The notes beneath the pieces are model-generated. The model was not told the DNA's origin. It searched no databases and saw only the letters and a program-made list of their open reading frames with translations. A DNA stretch of 64,000 bases from Diphasiastrum complanatum (taxonomy: Eukaryota; Streptophyta; Lycopodiopsida; Lycopodiales; Lycopodiaceae): positions 22,675 through 86,674 of the forward strand of contig MU832114.1 in the NCBI GenBank assembly GCA_029204225.1, read 5' to 3'. Made by a program: the position numbers and the translations under genes. Of this stretch, positions 51,601-61,428 are shown one piece after another. Each line of letters begins with the position of its first letter. Position 1 is the stretch's first letter.

Positions 51601-54600
51601 AGAGAAAAGAACATCCAATGCAACTAGCATTTAGAGTCCTGAACCCAACGTTCATATATTTCCGGCATAGTTTTGAGAAATAGTTACCACCAGGAGGCAT
51701 TGACTAATTTTGAAATGATATTGAAAATGTGAAACATGCCGATAAGCCGAAGGAAAAAAGTTGTACCGTTGTTTTAGCAAAGAGGAGCAGAAGATAAAAA
51801 CGTGGAGGAAACCTTGAGAGGGTGGAAAGCCTAAGGATGAGATTGTGTGGACTGGATGAATACAAAATATTCTGAGTTTAAATTGGTCTTGGATCCTTGT
51901 GGTTTGTGGAACATATGCTATGTCCTGCCTTACAGAACACATTTTCTATAAGCTTTGCGAACGTTCCAGGGAAAACATAGACTTGAAGGAGTCTCACTGA
52001 AATCTGACGTGGAGTACATTCTCATGGCCATGATTGAAAAAACAAATTGTGCGCGCTTATTTTGAGGGGTGCAGTTTGACATGAGTAGGGATGCATTAAG
52101 AGGTATGGTGCTTACAAAGAAAACTTATTATCAAACCATTTCTATTCCTAGATGCACCTACATAAGGGTGTGAGCCTTGAGGACATGTAAAAGTGTAGGT
52201 TACTCAAACAATGCACAATGTGGAAACAGATGCCTGTGGGGATTTTTTATTTATCCTGAATAATCATAGACTCTTCTTATAGATGGAATCATACTTCATA
52301 ATGACTTGAGGGTGAAAATGGAGGAACTAAAATCAGCTGAGAATAATCAGAAAAGATATCCAATTCGAGGCCAATTTCTTTAAGTGCTCAAATGTGTCAA
52401 GTTTAGCTATACTCACAACATACTTGAAAACCCCAAATTTGTTTCCTGTCCAGGATGAGATATAGGATCGAATAGCAGAGAACTGACAAATTCGGTTGTT
52501 GCAGGAAGAAAATCCCTCATTTGTGAAGCTCATGTTTCCTATTTTCAGAATCCAGATTCTGTTGGGCACAAATTAGTTTGTACAGGCTCTTCTGAAAAAG
52601 TGATCTCTTTGTCATTGTTCTGCTAACTTCTCCATCACAGTTTGATGGCAATTGGTCTCTTTGTTTCTGTCTTTTGACATCAGTTTACCTTTCTATTTTG
52701 CCATATCACATCTTTTTGGATGGATGTAGGTATGCTGGATATTCATCTTGTTTCCGGAAGGAAGCAGGATCTCATGGAAGGGATACACTTGGTATATTCC
52801 GAGTCCATCAGTTTGAGAAAGTAGAGCAATTCTGTGTTGCTAGTCCACTGGGGGATGAGTCATGGAGAATGCATGAAGAAATGCTAAAGAATTCAGAAGA
52901 ATTTTACACAGAGGTGTGATATGAGTCAAGTATCATTTCACTGCTTCTGAACAGCTATCTTTCAGTATAATAGGTTGTGATGATTCTCTTTAGGATAGTG
53001 AAGGCTTTGTGATGATGATGTTGCTGTAAAAATATTTCGCTATTTCTTGACACTGACATTGCAAATTCAAACGAATCTTTGAAATCTAAGGAAAGACGTA
53101 CCGAGACTCAATACTAAGAATGAAAACTCAGATGTTACCTGGAAATATTTGAAAGCCTTGCATAGAAACCTCTTCCAAAACGTGTTGCAGTAGTGAGACT
53201 TGATACCAAGAATGAAAGCTCTGATGCTACCTTGAAAGATTTGATAGCCTTGCATAGAAAACCGTTCTGAAGTGGAGCACATTTTGGAATGGCATTCCGT
53301 TTTGAAAAGTAGGCACTTTTATATAAAATCTCAGAATGCATTTGTTTTCACAAATGCACTGTTTTATTTAATAATTCAAACAGACCGAATGGAATTCTGT
53401 GCAACCTTTTATTTCTAACTTCTGTTATAAATACTAGTCGCTTTTATTCAGAATGTGAAAGAAAATTGATGTTATTCGAATAGTCTGCTTCATTCTCTCT
53501 GATATGTGTTATCATAAGTTTCAATTTTTAAGTCTGCTGTTTGGTACACCAATTGTCAACGGACTGTCTGGAGTACTTAAGAGACTTCAAAATTTTTGGC
53601 CTGCGGAATGTTAACAGTTAATAGGAAAAGAGCATGTTGTGGAGCTAGGGAGGGAGATTCTAGGAGATGAGTTGGGCTGAGGGAGCATAGGTGATTGGGG
53701 AGGGTTTGAGTAAGCTGGGAGTCAAGGAAAACTATCAAGTGGGCCCTAGTTATCGACTACCTCACTTGATTTGTCTGAATTTGTCATGTCCGTACAGTTC
53801 CAAGAAATACAGGAATGTTTGCATGGATTATAGGGCCTATATTCATTTGTTGGCCATGTGGTCGATGCTTATCGATCTGTGGGTGTGTCCGACTGTGGAG
53901 CGTCAGGTGCTGGATCTGCTCCCCTCCCCGACAGAATTTGCTGTGGCACATGGTGCATCTGCTGCTAACGACGATGTGGGATGGGCCTCTGAATGTAGCC
54001 ACATTCCCCTCTGTGAGCTGAGCCTCATGCCACTACCAACGACCGACATGGTATCAACAAGAGGTCAGTCCTGCAAAATAAACAAATGAGCAGATGTTTA
54101 TACCCAAAACCCTAAATGTCTACATATGCATTATATTTTGCATTGAATTGGCCAGAACAATTGTGACAAGAAAGCATCCAAAGAAAACCCTAAAATTTTG
54201 TGTTTAACAACTGGAATCAAGTTAAAACCATAGTTGCAGCGCGATTCCCGAATCGCGATCAGAATCGCGATTCCGATTCGCGATTCGGGAATTTCCCGGA
54301 ATCGTGTAGAATTGATTTTTTTTGTTTTTTTGAAATTTTTTTAGGCAATATGGGTATCAGATGAAAGCTCTGATCGAGGGGATTATGATTGTGTAGTTTG
54401 GCGACTGTTTCGGGTGCGAAACACCAAAAAGTGTGTTTTCACTTGGGGAGTTGGAAGGCCAAATCATGAAGAGGCCTTACCGTCAGGGCGTTGCCCCCGG
54501 ACCCCGCCGTTGGGGGGCGTTGCCCCCCAAACCCCCCACCAGGGGGCTACCGCCCCCCGAACCCCCCGTTTCCCGGGGGGCTACTGTCCCCCGAACCCCC

Positions 54601-54930
54601 TAGAGCTTCTTGCTATATAGACATTGTAGATAAAAATGCCACCGCCCCCCTGTAGATAAAAATGGGGTCCAAATGCGCGCCGAGAAGGGCCCAATATTTA
54701 TGCCCCCAACTGTATGTACATTGCACACACATCTCAAGTGAACCAATTGCAAAAGTGATCATCATCCATACAGTTGATAGTCCAAACTGTAGCATTAACA
54801 TTTACTGAAAACCAGAGCAAATGACAACCGGATAGCTACTGAAAATAAGATCTGTTTGTGCCTCATCTACTGCACTTATGAGAGGCAAAACGCTGGTTTG
54901 ACCATTGATCCCCTAAAAAAATTTTAGCAA

Positions 54931-54965
<35 letters not shown>

Positions 54966-57900
54966 GATTCTAAGTCGCGAATCGCGATTTTCAGAATCGC
55001 GACCCGCGAATCGCAGACCCAGCGAATCGAGATTCGCTGCAACTATGGTTAAAACATCCGACAGCCTACAGCGAAAAGGTTGTCTACAACCAAAAACCAA
55101 GTGATTTCGTTGCCTATGGCTCAATCTAAACACATTGAAAAAATGAAGCCTACACTTACCAAAAATCTCCGTTCTTCGTCGATACGCAACCGTAATCCCG
55201 TAAAGCCTGTTAGCGTTGCCTCCGGAACAACGAATAGATCGATGTCGAATGCTCACACGCGATGATCCGCCTTCATTTGCTGTCAATGTGCATTTTTCCC
55301 TCTCTACTTGGGACACGAGAACGGGCTGCCACGGCCAGGTTAAATACAATTTTTTTTTTCTGGTCTGTCAGCGATTCGGGGCAGCGAATTACAATTCGGT
55401 AAATCGCGATTTGCAATTCTCTAAATCGCGATTGCCAGCGAATCACGATTCTCTGCAACTATGCTACTATTTGCAGGCTTGTTCTCTTCCACCCTTGTTT
55501 ATACTGCTCATGCTAATCTCTCTCTAAATGAACATATGAAACCTCAAGGCCTGGAAAACTTCTGTTTTAGATTTCCAATCTCTCCCCTAAGACCTCTGAT
55601 ATACCCATGTATGACTTATCACCTCACGCTCCTTTCATATCGTGCACTTATCTTTCACAAAAATGACTTATCTCTACGCTACTCCTTATGATTGGTATTT
55701 TATGCTCTCTAGAAAGTAGACTATCTTTTTAGCGAACTTTCTTGAAAAGTACATATATATTTCTTTTAATAAGTTACGGGACTCCAAATCCCTGGTTATG
55801 CGTTGGCCATAGGCCTAATCTTGTGTTTATGGGCCCTAATCACAAAAAGATTAATAAAATTGGGAATTTTTTTTAACAGGAATGACTTGGAACACATCCA
55901 AATGTGTTTATTACTATCAAGGTCTAAGTCAGTTTTTTCTTATGGAAGTTTTAATGAGCTGGAAATTTAATATTGCCAAAGTTACTGCACACTAAAGCGG
56001 TGCATTTGGTTCGGGGTCATTTTAAGTTTTCAGAGATTTTACCACATTACATGCAACTGTTGCTTATTGTATGAAAGCCCATGTGGTTTGCACTTACTCT
56101 TGGGTGCTGATTATTGGAGTCATGGATGTTGACGCTTTTAGTTTGTGCTGTGCAAGATGGAGTCGACCCCTTAAGACTTCTAAAACAAAGAATATGTTAA
56201 TATCACTATCCGAGTTGGTACTCAAACACAACAAAGAGATACAACCATGGAGCTAAATGGTTGTATCTCTTTGCTGTGTTTGAGTACCAACTCGGATAGT
56301 GATATTAACATAGTCTTTTGCAACCAATAGTCTTCTTAGGGCATTCATTTTTTGTTTATTGTTCAATATTCCTCTGTTATTACAAAGTTGGAAATGATAC
56401 GACATTTCAACATTGAATGGTGATCGTTTTTGAACCTCGTGATCTCATTCGCATGAATGGTTTCATAGGCACATCCTCTTTGATGATGGTTCAACACATA
56501 ACTTTATTAATGCTAAATTGGTGCAGCAGTTCAAGGTGGCAACCGCACCAAGTGATCACAAGTATCTGGTCAGTATGGTCACGGGGGAGGACCAACAAGT
56601 TTGGGACTAGTTTGTCCCTCGCTTGCCATTGAGGATTTGCATTTATGTAGATAGTTTATCTTCCCACATAATGAATCTGGATAAGGTAGATGCAATTCTA
56701 GGTAAAGAGTGGTTTTACGCTAGAAAACATCCGCTTTGATGTTGGTTCAATACATAACTTTATTAATGCTAAATTGGTGCAACAGTTCAAGGTGGCAATC
56801 ACACCAAGTGATCACAAGTATGTGGTCAGTATGGTGACGAGGGAGGACCAACAAGTTTGGGACCAGTTTTTTCCTTGCTTGCCATTGAGGATTCAGAATT
56901 ATGTAGATAGTTTATCTTTTCACATAATAAATCTGGATAAGGTAGATACAATTCTAGGTAAACAATGGTTGTTAAAAAAGGATTATGTAACTCATAGTCT
57001 TTCCTTTTTGCATAATGGCTCCTTAATTGAGCTTAAAGGCGATGTAAATATCCCTGATCTACCTTACGTACTTGCTTATAAAGTGAGTCAATGTATGAAA
57101 GATTTGTATCATGTGTAATTATGTTTTTTGAAAGATGAATTTTATGTGAATGCTTTTGTTACTCAAAATTTTAACGTTGATGTATTGCTTATTCCTAAGG
57201 AAATGTCTCTTTCTTCCTCACATTGAAATACCTTTGAAGATAAAATCTTTAAGAGACTTAGAACGGAATATATTGATGTATTCCCTAAGCAGTTATCGGA
57301 GGGTCTTTTCCTTCTACGGGAGTAAACCATCACATTGATCTTCTTCCCAACAGCTCTCTTGTATCTCTTTTCCCCTATAGGATGAGCCCTTAAGGAAGAG
57401 GATGAAGCTACTAGACAACTTTAGGAGTATTTACGTATGGGCCAAATTCCTTTGGGGAGCTCCTGTATTGTTGGTTGGCAAGAAAGACGTTTACGCCTTT
57501 GTGTCGATTTATAAAAAACTTCAGTATCCCTTACCAAGGATGGACGATTTAATGGACCGGCTGAATGGTGCAAAGTATTTCACCAAGTTAGACCTTAGAT
57601 CAGGTTACCATCAAATAAAAATTAACGATGAGGATGTTTAACAAACTGGTTTTTGCACTAGATATGGCCATTATAAATTTTCAGTTTCACCTTTTGGTAT
57701 TATGAATTCCCCACCAACTTTTCAGCAAATGATGAATGATATACTTCGTCCATATCTGAGAAAATTTGTTGTGGTATTCTTAGACGACATTCTAATTTAT
57801 AGTAGAACTCTTGAAGAGCATGAAGTACATCTTCAAATTATCTTGGATATTTTAAGGCAACAAAACTCAGGTACCTAGGTCATATTATTTCCGATCATGG

Positions 57901-60900
57901 TAGGGAAAACGATGATGATAAACTCTGTAAGGTAAGTGAATGGCCTATCTAGAAATCGATTAGAGAATTTCAATTTTTTTTGGGCTCCATAGGTTTATTC
58001 CATAAATATCAAAGATTATGCTAAGGTAGCGTTACCCTTAACTAATCTTCTTAAGGATGTAGAAAGCCAGGATTACCAAAAATGGTAATAAGGAAAAAGC
58101 TTAAGGCTCGACTAGGCATGAAGGTGTCGATTAGCTCTAGTGCATGGGGGTGAGTTGGTAGAATCACGTATAGGTGGTGTGCGAGAACCTTCGGCAATCA
58201 AAAGATCTTGGAGTCTCAAGGTCTAGAATGCAACCAGCAGTGCAAAACATTGGCTAATGTTTGAAATTCTCTCGTCTAAACATGAACAATTTTTCATCTG
58301 AAAGGGAAGCTCCTTGAAGAATCGAATGGTCTTGTGATTCTTTCATACAACCTTCATCCCACCTCGACGTTGGATGTAGCCCCTACCTCTTCCGGATACC
58401 TGTGGGTCTAGTATTTTCTTTGGCTCAGTCACACCCCTGATCCCAAAATCTTATCTTGACCTCACGTAAAAGGTTTGCATTATAAGCACCTTCAGCGATG
58501 CATTTATCAAACTCAACCTTTGTGTCTCATGATCTGGAAGTACCATGTTACTTGAAGTGGATAGAAAAAATTCAAAAAATATACGTCTCCCTGATTTGCG
58601 GTGGTCTCGTGAACAATCTTAATATTGGCTTCACATTATCGATCTTGCGCGGATATATGTTTGCAACCCCAAAGGCTATATTAGATTCCACAACGAGGGT
58701 TGAGAAAAATGCCTCCCCACAAAGCAAGTTTCGAACTGATGTTAGAGGAGTATTTTGAAAGCAGCAAAAAGTAAGGTAGATATGTTGGAAAGTTTGGCCC
58801 CAGGGGTACACTATATTGTGCAAAATGACTTCTATTTCTGCATTTCCAAGCTAGTCCTTTAGAAAGGAGTACATATCTTGCTTTACGAAGAGACTCCACA
58901 CAACACAATCATCTCCATGTGCATATCTGATGGAAATATACCAATACCTCTCTTCTTGTCATTAAGCTTCACAAGATGATGTGCCTTTGCCTCGTTGAAG
59001 ATACTAGAGCAAGCATTGCCAAAAAAGTACACTCCACCAATTGTTGCAATTGCCCTACAATAGGCTCGTACTAAATTGATACATCAACACAAGAAATGGT
59101 GGAATTGCCTAGAGTCTCAAAAGAATGACCATCCTTCTTGCATTTCTTCGGGCAATCTTTGGATAAGTGCCCGTTCTCCATACAGGACTGGAGATACATT
59201 CTGGCTCGCACGTGCTCTCCATCCCTCTACTCCCAGGTAGACTGAATGAATGGCAACGGGAGACTCCCGCCTCTATATAACATAGTGCAAGTTGGCCCTT
59301 CATCAAGCATGGTCCAAACAGTGGCATGTGTCATCCTAGGATGCTGACACGTGAAACCCAAACATATCGATAACCCCAGACCTGTGTTCTGCCCTTGCGA
59401 GGCCATCACAAATAGGCGTTCCGTTATGGTCCATAACAGTTTCTTCTAAAAGATGGGCAGCTTGGGCCCTGTAGAGTTTAGCTTTTTAAAGATGATTAGT
59501 TAGTGGTATAATAACTGTAAGAATGAAATTCAAACAGAATTTTTACTTTCTAGGATATACATTTCATGTTGCAGTGCTCCTATTTGGTTGACTTACATGT
59601 ACTTTCAATGGTTCAATCTGCAAGTTGTAGTCTTGAAGAATGCTTGGTAAGTGATTTTTATGTGATTTAGCTTTTCCACGTCTTTATCTATGAATTGTTT
59701 CTGTTGTGGATTTGTCACTTTCCAAAAATCAATAAAGATGAAAGCTTTTTGTGGAACACAATATCATACTATGTTATTTTACAAATGCTGGTGACACTGC
59801 AGATTTCCCTTGGTAGAAAGTTCATAAATGCAATGTTGAACTCTGGCTTTGAAAATGCAATGAAACCATGACATCTTGCAATAATATATTAGACTTTATA
59901 TTAGCTAGGTATTTAACCTGTTGCAATTATGAATGAGAAATTGGAAATGTATGTATTGTCAATATTTATCTGTGTCTTGATGAGCATTTCAGTTAATCCT
60001 GTGACAGGCCCAAGTTATGCAAGATGTTTCTGTTCCGAGAGTTATCAGAATCCTTTGGTGCAGTGCTATACTTATGGTCTTTGCAGAAAATTGAGTTTAT
60101 TTGGAATGAAATCTTCAACTAATTTTGAGATAGATTTGTAATATGTTCAGGATTCTGACCTGCTGTAAAAGTATTTTTATGTGTTGCTTAAATTTTGATA
60201 ACAGTTTAATGATGCCATTTCAGTTGGGTCTTCCATATCAAGTGGTTGCTATTGTCTCTGGAGCTCTTAATGATGCAGCAGCTAAGAAATATGACCTGGA
60301 AGCGTGGTTTCCTGCATCAAAAGCATATCGTGAACTTGTGTCATGTTCTAATTGCACTGATTATCAGTCTCGAAGTCTTGAAATTCGCTACGGTCAAAAG
60401 AAGGCAAGTGCATAGCTGCAGTTTATGTGGTTACTTTTTAGCAGGTATTATCAAGTCAAAACATTAAAATTTGTTATAGAGATACTTTCCTGGGCTTCCC
60501 CCCATACTTCTTTTTTAAAATGAAAAAGTGTATATGAATGATACAAGCCCACCTGGCCTGCAAGCAAGCTGGAATTTTTTTTAATCTTTTAAACACTTTG
60601 AGTATGGATCATTGTAACCATTTAAGTCCACTTTTGCACCAGTTGAGATGCTGTTTTAGAACATGAAAACATTTCTGGCTGTAGATAACATTCTGCTTTG
60701 CTCTGTCCGAGTATCTTGGGGATTCGTCAGAATCAACCAACAGAACTCTTGCAACCTTGCCGAAGTTTGTAACTATGTTGATAGCTGGTTGAGTATGGTA
60801 GCTGCAGGTGTGACGGTGAACTGGGATTGTTTGCTTATAACCCATGTGAATAGTGCCTATAACATCTTAGTGAGCTAGTTGCTTTTCTGACTCATCCTCT

Positions 60901-61369
60901 ATTCTCTGTTCCAGTTCTTATAGAACCTGTAATTGCTGGAGAATGTATATCAGCAATTCAGCATTAAGACTACATCATCATATCCATTGCAATTATGCTA
61001 AGTACTTGCTAGTATTGTAATGAGGAGTTTGAGAGTCTTTTGAAGTCATTCAACTTATCTACTTGCTGCAATTTTTAATTTGCACAGTTAGAATACTTGT
61101 GCTAGTTTTGATGGTGGTGCTAAGTGTTAACCCCAAGTGCTAAAGCTGTTCTTGTCTGCAGAGCAACGACCAAGTCAAGCAATATGCTCATCTTTTGAAT
61201 TCAACTCTAACAGCAACTGAGAGGACAATTTGCTGCATACTTGAAAATTATCAGACAGAGAATGGTGTTAAGGTTCCAGATGTTTTACAGCCGTTCATGC
61301 TCGGAGTGGACTTTTTGCCCTTTTTGGTGGCACCTGCCAAGGAAACAAAACAGAAGAAAGTAAAGCCTG

Positions 61370-61428
<59 letters not shown>

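Noticed and set aside
53691-54089. 132-codon plus-strand frame as a host gene
   Set aside because: No recognised domain; the opposite strand gives a better hAT zinc-finger reading.
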